DNA of 64,000 nucleotides from Pseudopyrenochaeta lycopersici. Taxonomy: Eukaryota > Ascomycota > Dothideomycetes > Pleosporales > Pseudopyrenochaetaceae. Below the pieces are notes generated by a model. The model was not told the DNA's origin and searched no databases. It saw nothing but the letters and a program-made list of their open reading frames with translations. Of this stretch, positions 19,482 to 31,280 are shown piece by piece. The stretch spans positions 682,001 to 746,000 of the forward strand of contig NHZP01000025.1 in the NCBI GenBank assembly GCA_003313425.1, written 5' to 3'. The translations under genes and the position numbers were made by a program. Each line of letters begins with the position of its first letter. Position 1 is the first letter of the stretch.

Positions 19482-22400
19482 ATGTCTCACGCAAATATTA
19501 CCGGCGTACGCGACGCTACGATCATCCTCACCGACTACACGAACTACACGCCATGGTTACTACAACTAAAAGCAAAAGCAGAGTTCCACGACGTATGGGC
19601 AATCGCAGACCCTGATGGAACTAGAGAACCTTTGCTGGAACCGATCCCCCCAGTCCTACCACGATTAGCTGACTACGTACCGGCTGTAGTCCAACGACCG
19701 GCACCCAGCGCGTCGTCAAACTCTCGGGGTAACCGGGTTGGATCATCAAGCCAGCCAACAAGATCAAACCCGTCCCGAACCGATGCAACTCCAGCTACAC
19801 CGACGAAACTATCGGACTTATCACCTGAAAGCCAGGAAACATACAAGGCCGATCGAGACGACTACAAGGTACAGCTCGAAGCCTACAAGATCGACGAGAA
19901 GAAATACGACAGAGAACGGGCTAACTATCGGTTACTTGCAACGCACATTCAGAGCACAGTATCAGCGCACATTCAGCGCAACTGCTGCCTCCCTGGTACC
20001 ACGATTCGCCGATGGATTATTGATATCCGAAGGACAGTAGGAATCAACCCACTCGAAGAACGCCAACGAGCACGAACAAGATATCACAATGCATTGAAGC
20101 CAATGAGGACCCCAGTAAACGGGGATATCTGGCTTGCCGAATACGATCGAGCAGCAACTGACGCTGAGACCGAAGGAGTCGCGGAGGTACAACATAATGA
20201 CGACATTATAGAAGATTTCTTGTCGGCAGTGGAAAAGGTAGCACCTATGTGGGTGACTGCCTTCTCTAGCCAGGTGGCCAGAGGTGACCCAGACCATGAC
20301 AGAAAAGAAATGATGAAACTCTTCCGGGAGCATATGAGCCGCTCCTACCCACAAAAGGGCAAGCAGAAGAGCGCTTTCGCTGCTGGAGACGCTGCATACC
20401 CCGCTGGCGGTGAATCCGACCAGGGCGCACAGAGGGACGCCTCCGGTGTAGCTGAAGAAGCATCATCAGCCTTACGGGGCAAGAACCGTGGTAGAACCCG
20501 GGGAAAACGCAAATTTGGGCAAAGCAGCACCAGATCCAAGCATTCCTCTCTGGAGGATACGGCGGCAGTCGAAGGCACAACATGCCATGCTTGTGAACAG
20601 CGCCACAATCTTTTTGATTGTTTCTATCTAAACGAAGATAAGGCACCTACGTGGTTTACACCAGATTCAAGAATAGCCAAACTCGTTGAGTACAAAAGAA
20701 AGTATGACCCAGAGCTAATCAAATTATTAGACTCAAAGCGCCAACGATCAAAGACGCCTTTGATTAAGAATTCGCAAACACCAACACCCGAAGTCTTAAA
20801 AGATTGACTAGAAGGAAGAGTTATATCAACAATCGAAGCCGCGTATACCGCGTCAGTGTTCTCAATGAAGAACCAACCGTATCCGCTAAAGAATGCATTC
20901 ATCCTCGATTCGGGCGCGACAATACACATCTGCAACATGGCGCAACGCCTAACTCACCTCCGTCCACCTATCCCCGGTGACTGCGTGTGGACAGGCGCCG
21001 CACGAATATGGATTAAAGGGTATGGCACCGTACATATCAAAGTCAAGTCACCATATGGCACAGAGATGCTCCGATTAGAGAACGTTGCCTTCTGCCCGGA
21101 GATTCTATGCAACCTCGTCTCATTTAGACTACTCAGACGGCAAGGAATTTGGTGGGATAATAAGAATGAACCTACGTCGTTAAAGAGGTGGGACAACTCC
21201 ATCATCGCATACCTGACGGAAGCACACGACCAATGGGTACTCGAGCAATCAGAGGCAAACGACAGTGCCCTTTACACCCGATTCAACTCTCGAACCAAGC
21301 GGGCGCCACAAAGAGCAAGTGCGATACTATGGCATAAACGCCTAGGGCATCCAGGGCCCGCAGCGATCGAACACCTCGTCCAACAATCTGAGGGGGTGCG
21401 CATCAAAGGCGTCACTACAGTCGAGTGCGACGCATGTGGGAGAGCCAAATCAAAGCGCAGGATCCGCAGAGAACCTCGACTGAGCGAAGAAGGGCCGGGA
21501 GAACGAATCGCGATCGACTTTCACGACTACGAAGTCGGGAGCTACTCAAAGGAAAAGAGCCAAATGCTTATCACTGACCGATTCTCGGCATATAATTGGG
21601 ATTTCTACTTCACCGACAACAGACCAGCACGATCTATTATTCGATTACTGGATAACTTCACTTGCTTCCTATATACGCAGTTCAATATTTCGGTAAAAGT
21701 TATCGAGACGGACAACGAGATAGTGACGGTCAAGCCAGAAGTTAAGAGATGGTGCACGTCCAAAGGCATAAAGGTCGAGCCTTCTGCTCCTGATACCCAA
21801 TCACAGAATGGCGGAGGAGAACGCTCAGGGGGTGTGATAAAAGAAAAGGCACGCACGATACGACTGGATGCTAATCTTCCCTGGGAACTATGGCCAGAAA
21901 TCACAAGAGCGGCAGTATACCTGTACAATAGAACGCCGAACTACTCAAACCGCTGGAAAAGCCCATACGAGGTATTCTTCACAAGGGTCGCTGCTATGAA
22001 TGGTATCGTCACTGGACCACGGAAACCAAACCAAGCTCATCTTAAAGCATATGGCTGCAAGGCATTTGCAATGACCGACGATACCCACCGAGGAAAGTCG
22101 CGACTGCAACGCTTGGATCCAAAAGCCTGGATTGGCTATCTTATTGGCTATCAGTCTACAAACATCTACCGAGTTTGGATCCCGTCACTAGCTAAAGTTA
22201 TCAACACAAGAGACGTAGTCTTCGACGAAAGCGTAGTGTTTAGCGGCAAAACGGAAGACCTGATGGACAACCTTATGCACAACACCCTGCAGGAGATTGC
22301 AACGTGGGTGAAAACGATTGAACTGCCTACAACACCGCGACAGGAACAGCCTGAGACTGGGTCGTTCTACGAAGACGATACAATAATGGGAGAGAGTTCA

Positions 22401-24305
22401 AGTCCACAAGGTCAAAAGTCAAGAGGTTGCCGAAGTAGAAAAGTGATGGACTCATACCCAACGCCGCCAGACACTCCGCCACCTGTAGCTCTCCTTAGCC
22501 AGGCGTGGACCGACGAACTTGAAGGTAATAGCACGACGACACAGGGCTCGTCAAAGACAGAACCATGGGCAGCAGCATTTATGGCCGGCACTCAAGCAGG
22601 GCATGTAGGGCAACACGAAGGCAAGCCCATTGACAAGGCACAGCTGAAGAGAATGCTGGCAAAGGGGGTGAAGCCTCACCGAAACCAATTGCCACCTCTG
22701 CCGACGACTTACTCAAAGCTTGAAGATCATCCTCTGCACGAAATGTTCAAGGAAGCAGAACGAGAACACCTAAGGAGCCATGAACAGATGAAGTCCTGGG
22801 CCGAAGTGCCAATCACTCCTATCAAACGGAAGGGTCACCAAATATTGGACTGCATGTGGGTGTATACCTACAAATTGGACAAGCACCATCGCCTTATTAA
22901 ATGCAAAGCACGACTTGTCGTTCGTGGCGATCAGCAACGAAACATCACGTCACAGGACACCTACGCAGCCACTTTAGCCAGCAGATCTTTTCGAATGCTC
23001 ATGGCAATCGCTGCCAAGTTCAACCTTGAACTCAAACAGTACGACGTTACTAACGCATTCGTGCATGCAACACTAGATAGAGAAATCTACATGAGAATGC
23101 CACGAGGATACCAGAAGCCCGGAACGATCCTTAAGCTTGAAAAGGCACTTTACGGTCTTCGAATATCACCGCTCCTATGGCAGAAAGAATTCGTCTCAAC
23201 CCTCACCAAACTAGGCTTCAAACAAGTGCCACATGAGGCCTGCTGCATGATCAAGGATGGCATTATCATCTTCTTTTACGTCGATGACATTATCTTAGCC
23301 TATCACTAGAAGAAGGAGGTAGAAGCTCAACAAGCTATCAAGGCTCTTCAAGAAAGATACACCTTCACAGGTGGAGAAGACCTGCAATGGTTCCTTGGCG
23401 TTGAAGTTATCAGAGACCGAGAACAACGATTAATTCAACTCTCCCAGTTGGCCTATGCCGACAAAATTAGCAGACTTGCAGATAGGAAAGATGTCCGACA
23501 TGATACCCCAATGGCAAGCGTTGAACTCCAGCCACGCGAGGGATTAGCATCACCTTCAGAAGTCAACAAATACCAGCGTAAGATTGGTTCCTTACTATTT
23601 GCCGCCGTTACAACACGACCAGATATAGCCTTCGCAACATCGCGCCTTGCACGCTTCCTCGTCAACCCTGGCACGGAGCATCAGGAGGCTGCTGACAGAG
23701 TCCTGCTCTACCTTGCAGCGACAAAATCAAGAGCACTCCAATTGGGAGGAGGCGACAAGCTTGAAGTAGCCAGCGACGCATCATTTGGCGATAATACAGT
23801 CGATAGAAAGAGTTCGCAAGGTTATGTGATTAAGCTATTCGGTGGTCTTGTTACCTGGAGAGCAAGTAAACAGGACACGGTCACTACCTCAACGACTGAA
23901 GCAGAACTGCTCGCACTCTCCCAAGTAGCAAAGGAAGCTATCTTTACCTCGCGACTTCTCAAGGAGCTCCAGGTATCATTGCCGGAGTCGACTATTACAA
24001 TTCAATGCGACAATACACAGAGAATTCGACTTGTTACGGAAGAGATTGCAAAACTTCAAACCAAACTTCGACATGTAGACATCCACAACCACTGGCTACG
24101 ACAAGAAGTATTGCTGGGACGAATTCAAGTCAAATACGTAGCGTCCTCGCAAATGCTAGCAGACGGACTTACCAAAGCGCTGCCCTCAAACAAATGGGAG
24201 AACTTTCTTAATCAATTAGGACTGGTAAACAAGAAACCGGCCTTAGCAAAAGAGTTAAAACTCGAAGACATACAGACTCAAATAGAGGATCTGACAATCG
24301 CATAA
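19482..24305 (+). pseudogene. Copia gag-pol polyprotein with two in-frame stops
   Basis: One continuous frame of 1608 codons interrupted by TGA at 20805 (between gag and protease) and TAG at 23307 (just after the reverse transcriptase YVDD box). Domains in order: gag with a CHACEQRHNLFDC knuckle near residue 370, aspartic protease DSGATIHICN, integrase zinc-binding (HKRLGHPG...CDACGRAK) and DDE core (IAIDFHDYE, ETDNEI, QNGGGERSGG), reverse transcriptase (QYDVTNAFVHATLDREIY, FFYVDDIILA), RNase H (ASDASFGDN, TTSTTEAELLAL). Start ATG 19482 lies 37 bases after the LTR. The first stop sits where a regulated readthrough could occur, but the second cannot be explained that way, so I call the copy defective. 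Confidence 0.9.
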
Positions 24306-24353
24306 GATATAGGTTTGTGGCAGCTTAGAAGATCACTCTAAGCTGAGGGGGTG

Positions 24354-24528
24354 TGTCAGATAAGAGGCATAAAAACTGAAGTATACGAATACTACATCGT
24401 GGACGGTATCACCTATGTATCATCGATGTATCAGGTCTGTGTTTAAAAAGGAGAGAAAACAGAACCAACGAAAATACAATCAATTCTGATCCACGATCAT
24501 GACCAAAAAGATTCATTAAATTCTGACA
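24354..24528 (+). repeat. Copia 3' LTR
   Basis: 175 bp, begins TGTCAGATAAGAGG and ends AATTCTGACA; differs from the 5' LTR by a handful of substitutions and small indels. Confidence 0.95.
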
Positions 24529-25506
24529 ACTGGGCAGAAACCTGCGTCAGGATTGAAATAGAAGGGGTGAAATGTTTGCAGAAAATTAGCCATGGTCTTT
24601 TCTCTGGGTCTGATACCACAGTAGTGGAAGGAAATATTTATGTCTGATCGTAAAGGGATGTGTAAAATCCTCCAAGAGTGTAATGGCTTTGGACGAATAA
24701 TGAATGTCCGCGTAAGCCATTCAGTTGCTATATAACCGAGCCCACAAAACGCACGACGTTCAACGGTTTATCATCGAACAGTATGAACCAATTTGGAAAG
24801 ATTGTCAAGAACGAAGGTCGAAACATAAAAGCTATTAGCCCGATTTGTATCAAGCTTTGATCATTTCAGGAATGTAGCCGAGCCAGCTCGGACTGTTTTC
24901 GATGCGAATCTAAAATGCACCACGCAGGACACGCGTTTGGATTGGAAAAACGGGCCGATAGATGCTAAATACGGTACCCAGAGCAAACATCAATTTCCGA
25001 ACCATTCTCGCGACTTGAGCTCACCCTCGTCTGGGCCAATGTTAGTTAGGTGAGCAAATCCGAAATTACGGCCCTTCTAGCTTCCATCGCAGCCGGGGAA
25101 GCTGCGGAGCTTCCACACAGCAGAGCTAATTCTCCCGTTGACCAGCCCCTGATTCTGAGAAGAAGACGTGCACTATTACGAAATATGCGGACAAATGAAT
25201 GAATAGATCGTTCGCGAAGTAATTAACAGCTCCTTTGAACTGCTACGAACGTGCAATCACGCACCAGACTTCCAAGCGGCGCTAATGCTAAAGAACTTGC
25301 ACCGAGCTTCATTCTCGAACGCCTGCCGAAGATTTGTCGTGCGCAATCGCCTAATGGGCAAATTGAGATAGTGAATCAACGAATTCGCTCTTTTGAGATC
25401 GTGCATGAACAACCTCTCTGATTCAGACGCATTCTTATCTAGGATCTCAACTCGGGGCTTGTCCCATCACAACATGCACCACTTGCGACAAAAAGTCGAC
25501 ACCTGA
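24529..25506. other. No gene seen; 3' flank of the dehydrogenase gene
   Basis: Nearly 1 kb without open frames of note on either strand and no recognisable hAT-3 remainder. Confidence 0.5.
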
Positions 25507-26829
25507 TCATCGTTGCCATACATCTACTCTGACGCCTTGCAGCCCCTCCAAAATACCGTAGTCGAGGCCCGGCTGCTTGATTACCACAACAATCGCATTG
25601 AACGTTTCTAAAATCTCTGGTCGCCAGTAGCTCTCTTTCAGCTTTGATACTTCGGGGATGGTTGCTTGTTCTACCAAGGGGTCGCAGAACATCAGATCCA
25701 CCTCGGCAGAGTGACGCATGAAATTCAGTAATTGTATTCCGGGGGAGTTTGCTAGGTCAGACTGGCCGGCCTTGAAACCCAGCCCGACTACGAGCAGACG
25801 CGGTTGGTGGCTGGTGCCTTTGGGTCGGTGATTCTTATCCACTAAGGATGTAAGTAAGTTGCTTGCAATTCGAGAAGGGCGTGTGGACATTTTCTCATGT
25901 GCATGCTGAAGGAGTGGGAGGTTGCATGTTGACATGAAGTAGACTGGATTTACTGGTATGCAGTGTCCACCAATTCCGAGAGAAGGGAATATTGGAAGGT
26001 ATCCGAAAGGCTTGCTGGCAGCGGTTTCGGCCACTTCGAGAGGGTCAATGCCGAGCGGAACGCACGCATCTGCCATTTCGTTTGCGTACGCGATGGCTAC
26101 CGTCCTTTGACAGTTTTCGTACATCTTCACCATTTCTGCTACCTCCGGTTTGCTGACTGGGATGACGGTATCAAACACCAATTCGTACAGCTCAGTGATT
26201 GCGTCGAGCGACCCAGGGACAATATCATCGAGCCCAGACACTATTTTCGGGATAGAGCGGGCAGGCGGTGACACTCGACCTGGATCTATTCGCTATATTG
26301 AAATGTCAGAAAATCTCTCATAATTCGGGCTTTGAAGCAATGACGCTTTAAACGTTCATACCTCTGGAGACATTCCAGCAAAAATCCCACGAGACCTGGC
26401 AAGCGGTTCAAGGAGCCTTCGAGTCGTCCCAATGGCAACAGTACTCTCAATGACAACAATCGAACCCCGGCGCGCATGCCGCTCTACGATCTCCAGTGCG
26501 CTTTTTATATGAGAAAGATCGACGCTGGCATCTAGTCCCAAAGTTGTCGGCACCGAAATCAGGAAGTGAAACGCGCTTTTCAGATTCTCCACGTGGCTCG
26601 AAAATCTAACGCGATTCGACTGGCGGTTCTCGGATCTCAATTTTTCTATCCTTGTACTCGATATATCATAGCCGATTACGTCCAAAGAAGAGGAGAAAAT
26701 GTGAACAAGATGTGCGCCGACATAGCCAACTCCAATGACTGCAACAGTTGGACTATCCTTTTGCTCTCTTGAATCGCATGGAGATACAGGTGTCGAGTAT
26801 TCTTTATGTCGGGTTTTCGTCAAAACCAT
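25507..26829 (-). CDS. UDP-N-acetylhexosamine-type 6-dehydrogenase, 417 aa
   Basis: NAD-dependent nucleotide-sugar dehydrogenase that would oxidise C6 of a UDP-sugar to the uronic acid. Exons 26829-26362 and 26292-25507 (69-nt intron) give 1254 nt in frame. Motifs: Rossmann VAVIGVGYVG near residue 31, ISVPTTLGLD, VVIESTVAIGTTRR, the central helix ENCQRTVAIAYANEMADAC, the catalytic loop SLGIGGHCIPVNP and the C-terminal UDP-binding half starting PRLLVVGLGFKAGQSDLANSPG. The GGHCIPV loop is like WecC/WbpA enzymes acting on UDP-ManNAc/UDP-GlcNAc; classic UDP-glucose dehydrogenases usually have GGSCFPKD. Start is ATG 26829; an upstream in-frame GTG is ignored. It is divergent from the GT2 gene at 27334, suggesting a shared promoter and pathway. 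Exact substrate unproven. Confidence 0.9.
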
Positions 26830-27333
26830 ATTGGGCGGTAGAGGTAGAGTGAGAATTGATTTGTTTAGCACCTTGTGGCACGGTGCAGTCGATTTAAGGA
26901 GTAAGGATGTAAATGTGGAAGTACTTAGGGTCCGTCAATGTACCTGTAGATGTGAACATAGATAGAAGCTATTAAATAATTCTTTCGCCGCAGGCGCAGT
27001 GGAATCTTTGAGTCAGCAGAACTTAAAACTTGTGTTTCGCAAACCTGTGCCTCAAGCTCGGCTTGACTCATTTCGGCCTCATTTCGCACTCGGGTTAATA
27101 TTCGTCAACACCTTCCTCTCATTGTTTGGTGATCATTCTTACTCCTTTTCGAAAGCGGGAAAAACCCTTGTTCAAATTGATACAATGTGCGTACAAGTCG
27201 GTCTCCAGCTTTCCCTTTCAATTTCTTAGCTTGCGCGACACCGGTTTTTGTAGGTCAGCTCTTATCTTCGACTCTTTTTGGTCTTCCCGCTTTCAAATTT
27301 TTCCCAATTTTCACTTCGTGGTCAAGAAGAGCA
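26830..27333. promoter_or_regulatory. Divergent promoter region between dehydrogenase and GT2 genes
   Basis: The 504-bp gap between two divergently transcribed starts holds no convincing gene; a plus-strand frame at 27187 would need a GTG start. The stretch before 27334 is pyrimidine-rich (repeated CTTTC/TTTTTC), common in fungal leaders. Shared regulation is inferred from geometry only. Confidence 0.5.
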
Positions 27334-29153
27334 ATGAATATATCCAGCCCCACTACTACTGGTGGCCTTATGGCCAACAGCTACACAAACCTTCCAAGCA
27401 AACTAAGGAAGAGAACAATTTCTCTTTCTTCTCGAAGCTTGCGCACGACCATCGAACATCTTCCCTCTGTCAATTCGCGACATTTAAGACTGGAGAAATA
27501 TGTATTCTTATCTCTCTTTCTCTCGGCAAAGTGAGTACGAAAGACTTTTACAAACTTTAATACGCGTAACTGGCAGCTAATTTAAGTCCTCAGCCTCGCC
27601 ATAATCTATCTGTCCATATCATTTTCGGAGTTCTACTGGATGCTACTCCCAATCACTATTCTTCGACCACTTATAGACTTTATTGACATTTCGATAATCC
27701 TGATATTCTACCCTTTCAGGCGAGCAAACCCGCGCACACCGAAAGCCCCGGAAATATTGGAGAATCTCATCTATCTACTTCCGTGCTACAATGAAACATT
27801 TGCAGAGTTGATAAATTCATTGAACTCGCTCGCTGACCAAAAACATCTCGATGCCCACAAGAAGGCTATCATCATCGTCTGCGATGGCCGGTGCAAGGGT
27901 AAGGGCATGGCGAAAACCACGGCGGAATATCTAACAGAAGATATCATTGAGCATCCATCCAGCGCACGCGCCCGAAACGCTTACACTTCCTGGGACGGTA
28001 GCCAGATGGATGTCGAGACTGTGCAAGGCGAGTTTAGAGGCATTCCTGTCTTTTGCATCATCAAAGAAGAGAACAGAGGAAAACGAGATGGAATTATCCT
28101 TGTTCGATCATTCCTGCACAAGTTCAATCAGCGCGATTCGAACCCAGCATCGGGCATCCTTACACCTGACTTCTTCACAAAACTTTGCGATTTCTTCGTC
28201 AAAGCTTCGATTCCTTCCGTGGAGTATGTTATCGGCATGGACGCGGATACCCGGTTCGACGCCGATTGTGCGTTCAACCTCATGCAAACCGCGAGAGAAG
28301 GCGACCAGGTTGTTGGAGTATGTGGCTACATTCTCGCGGACTTCACAACCTCCAGACCATTTTCCATTATGTATCTATATCAGAATGCAGAATACGCTAT
28401 TGGTCAACACCGTCGGCGTCTTCGTCAGGATCTAACGAGCAGAAAGGTCACTTGTCTTCCGGGATGCTGTCAACTTCTTCGAGTCGTTGAGAGTACTTGT
28501 GGAGACGAAATACTCCAACAGTTTGGATATTGCCCAAAGGAGAAAGACGGCCTCTTCCGAACAATACGATCGATGATGAGCGAGGATAGAGACCATGTGT
28601 GTCTGGTTCTTCGCGAAAACGCCAACGTTGAAACTCGTCAATGTCTCTCTGCCCGGGCATACACCTCCGTGCCACAATCTTTTTCAGTGTTCCTCAGCCA
28701 ACGTCGCCGGTGGACGTTGGGACCAATTACAAGCGACATTCTCCTCGCATCCCGCAGAACGACTGGCTATGTTGAAAGGATAGCGGCAGCCTCATCGGTA
28801 ATAAACTGGGGTGTTACATTGTCCATGTTTCTCTCCAGGTTTTTCAGTGGGTACTCCAGTACCGTAAACCCTCCCTACCCTGACAAGAAGCTTACCGCAA
28901 GATCCCAGGAGAAAATTTTGATGCACAAACTAGCTTCGTATTCTTCGCCCTTGTTACATACCGCAACATCTGGGACTTTTCAATTGTCTTCATGTCTCCC
29001 AGGTCACCCACTGAAGCCATTCAATACCTCATTGGTGCCTTAATGTGCAATATTGTTGGTCCGTTAGTTGGTGTAGCTATCCAGGTCTATTCATTGTATC
29101 ACTTAGATGATTTTCGATGGGGGAAGACGCGAATTGCTGTCAGTGACGATTGA
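27334..29153 (+). CDS. Chitin-synthase-like processive glycosyltransferase (GT2), 568 aa
   Basis: Membrane GT2 enzyme of the chitin synthase 2 / hyaluronan-synthase-like group, which adds sugars from UDP donors to a growing chain at the plasma membrane. Exons 27334-27530, 27594-28858 and 28909-29153 total 1707 nt. Features: N-terminal membrane segments (about residues 55-105), donor-binding IIVCDGRCKGKG, KEENRGKRDG, the DxD in MDADTRF near 282, MSEDRDH, and QRRRW near 435, then two C-terminal membrane segments and WGKTR at the end. The ATG at 27334 is the first in frame; the first intron is needed to join KYVFLSLFLSA to the next hydrophobic exon, and the 50-nt third-exon junction restores the conserved tail. 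At 568 aa it is much shorter than true chitin synthases and lacks their myosin or cytochrome-b5 parts. Product polymer unknown; the neighbouring dehydrogenase hints at an acidic one. Confidence 0.85.
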
Positions 29154-29198
29154 AGCTATACCAGGAGCAGGTTCTCTGCCAAAAGAAAAGAGTAATGT

Positions 29199-29395
29199 TG
29201 TCAGAATTTAATTAATGTTTTGGTCAGAATGGATGAGAATTGATGGGGTTCAGGTTATTTTATTTTATTTTTGTCGTTTTCGTGATCGTGTTGATTGTTC
29301 TTTGGTTCTGTTCTCTCTCCTTTTTAATCACAGACCTGATACATCGGTAATACATCGGTGATACCGTCCACGATGCAGGGTCGTCAATTCTGTCG
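29199..29395 (-). repeat. Diverged Copia-type solo LTR
   Basis: Begins TGTCAGAATTTAATTAATG and shares long blocks with the LTR at 52487-52663 (TTCTCTCTCCTTTTTAA, ACAGACCTGATACATCGGT, GATACCGTCCACGATGCAG) in the same minus orientation. The far end (AATTCTGTCGAG) has decayed away from TCTGACA, so the limit is approximate and no TSD is visible. Confidence 0.75.
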
Positions 29396-29478
29396 AGTGA
29401 GAGTAATTAGCTCCACACCACAGAAAGATAGGGTAGCGTAGAACCAGCGGGGTTTGCGGCCGTATATCATGTTACAAG

Positions 29479-29624
29479 TGTAAGCCGGTACTGGTCACAT
29501 GATTCGAGAATTAGTAATCTCTCATGAACATAGCTGCAGGCCACCCTCCATCTTAAACAGACAATCAACATGATATGCACTTCTATAGTTAAACAATTTC
29601 TTTGTGCACCCACTAAGGCTTACA
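29479..29624 (+). repeat. 146-bp TG...CA repeat with 5-bp TSD (copy 2)
   Basis: Same family and orientation as 1779-1922: starts TGTAAGCC, ends GGCTTACA, flanked by ACAAG at 29474-29478 and 29625-29629. Internal differences from copy 1 are few substitutions and small indels. Confidence 0.8.
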
Positions 29625-29674
29625 ACAAGTACATGTTAAATTGAAAGATAGAAGCATATAGGTGGCCTGTGCCC

Positions 29675-30032
29675 TTCAATTGTACATTCTTCTTGCTGCT
29701 TTAGGCATATCCTCAAGCAGCTTCTCTTCGAGGCCAACGAAGCGCTGGAGGGCAGCTTTTATATGGTCTGGAGATAGAGGTTTCTCTTCTTGTTTGGCTC
29801 GATTGTTGGCTAGCATGACAACATTCTTGATCTATTTACGTTAGCTGAGCATTATCATTTGTCCAGAAGACGTACCTCGCGACCATTTATTTCATAGGTA
29901 CTGAAGTTGTCGATGTCTTTATCAGTGAATTCACCCAATTTCTGCTTCTCCTTCTCTCAGGAAATGAACGATCTCCAAAGATCTGCTCTGTTCTTGACAC
30001 CCAATTGACCATAAGTCAGGAAAAGATGTGTC
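29675..30032 (-). pseudogene. AAA+ ATPase, C-terminal remnant
   Basis: Two minus-strand exons (30032-29876 and 29831-29675, 44-nt GT-AG intron between) match the end of the AAA module in large fungal AAA ATPases: SRTHLFLTYGQLG (sensor-2 approach helix), TYEINGREIKNVVMLAN and the final small helical subdomain ending RMYN. A TGA interrupts the first exon near 29956. The Walker A/B and all N-terminal parts are absent. Upstream, an overlapping minus frame 30297-30016 (MAVSDSDYNPSTPPPAPA, Pro/Arg-rich) is open but unrecognised and may be an unrelated relic. Confidence 0.65.
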
Positions 30033-31280
30033 CTGGAGAGAGCGACACACATGCAGTGGGAATTGGCTGCAGATCATATTGTGCTCGGTGTTGCTGCGTG
30101 CTTTCGGGTTCATCATTCTGCGGCAGCTGCAATGCCGTGGCTCTGCTCCCTCCCTGCACAGGTTGAGCCGCTGCTCTTGTCGTCGGGAGCTGTTGCAGGG
30201 TCTCGGTCTCGAGCGCTTTCGCCGTACGCTTCCTGGTACGTTTGGCTGGGGCCGGTGGTGGTGTTGACGGATTGTAGTCAGAGTCTGACACCGCCATCGG
30301 GGCTCCGGCATGGCGTTCGGTAGTCCGCACGGACCGCCTTGCAGCGGGAAGTAGCTAAGCGAGCGACCGCGGTTTGATTAAGAGAATGTCCGGGGTGAGC
30401 ATCTGTCGCACTGAAGGTGTTAACTGAACAGTGAAAATGATTGGGATATGAGGCACAAAGTTAAGATGGTTTTTGTGTGATTGTATTTGTGTGTACGACA
30501 ATGTGTGTCGTCTGTTCAGAAGAGATGGCACAAGTCTCTGAGTCTTTTATGAAGACATCACGTGGACTGCTAAGCGAACTACTGCCCTTGGCCAATGGCG
30601 TGCGACAGCATCCTACTCTTTCAACAATCCAAAAGTCCACCTTCTCCTCTCCGGCACCTGTTGGAATAACGCCTCTCGCACAAGGTGTGTGCCGGTGCGG
30701 GTCGGCCGTCCTCCCTGCTAGCGTCATTAGAGGAGTCCATCAGTTTAACGATGCTAAGGTGGCAAACCATTGACGCGTACGTATTTCAAGAAGTTGCTAT
30801 CTCACCACTCCTTCATTCTAGGGTATGCTCGAGGCTTCTCTGTGGCAAATTAAGAGTGTATATAGTCTTGTTAATCTCCGGCCCTCTATGAAATAGAGAG
30901 AATGATTACACCAGTAAAACTTGTGTTCAAGTGCCCCGATGTCGGCGTCCGCGTCGAGCAGCAGCAACTCGTAACTCATCGTAGACGTACTGTAATAATG
31001 GTGGTACCCATACCGCAACCGCGACTATTTGGCCAAACCCCCAGTCGTGGCGGCTCATCATCTCCCCATTCATGTGAACCCTTGGATGATGCGCTGCAAG
31101 AAGATGGCGGATAGTCCTAACACGCAGTTCTAGGCTAACACAACGATCAACTGCACAGGCAGAGTTATCGGTTTTCTTAACCACGATGTAATGCTTCACC
31201 CGCCACAACTTCCACAGGATTACGTTTTTATCGTCGTTCCTGACTCCTGGTCTTTCCTGGAAAGACTAGGTCGAAGTACT
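30033..31280. other. No recognisable gene
   Basis: About 1.2 kb with several short overlapping open frames, GC-rich around 30100-30330. One 21-nt block (30616-30636) is shared exactly with 2853-2873, with a few similar codons around it, hinting at a decayed dispersed repeat. Nothing else I can name. Confidence 0.4.

Larger units (their letters stand above)
19271..24528 (+). mobile_element. Copia LTR retrotransposon (5258 bp)
   Basis: Two direct LTRs (19271-19444 and 24354-24528) enclose a gag-pol frame in Copia order. A purine-rich tract GCTGAGGGGGTG immediately precedes the 3' LTR and would serve as the polypurine tract. LTRs differ at a few positions (for example G/A in GAATACTGCATCG), so the insertion is not brand new. 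The 5-bp flanks (CCAAT left, ACTGG right) do not match, which argues for recombination or a deletion after insertion. Confidence 0.95.

Noticed and set aside
20266..20646. Open minus-strand frames inside the Copia gag and other antisense frames inside transposase genes
   Set aside because: They mirror strongly coding sense frames and have no family resemblance of their own.
26830..26871. N-terminal extension of the dehydrogenase
   Set aside because: The longer frame starts at a GTG; the ATG at 26829 gives a normal N-terminus ahead of the Rossmann fold.
27126..27560. Separate 144-codon gene upstream of the GT2
   Set aside because: It overlaps, in another frame, the exon that supplies the GT2 leader and first membrane segment, and resembles nothing known.
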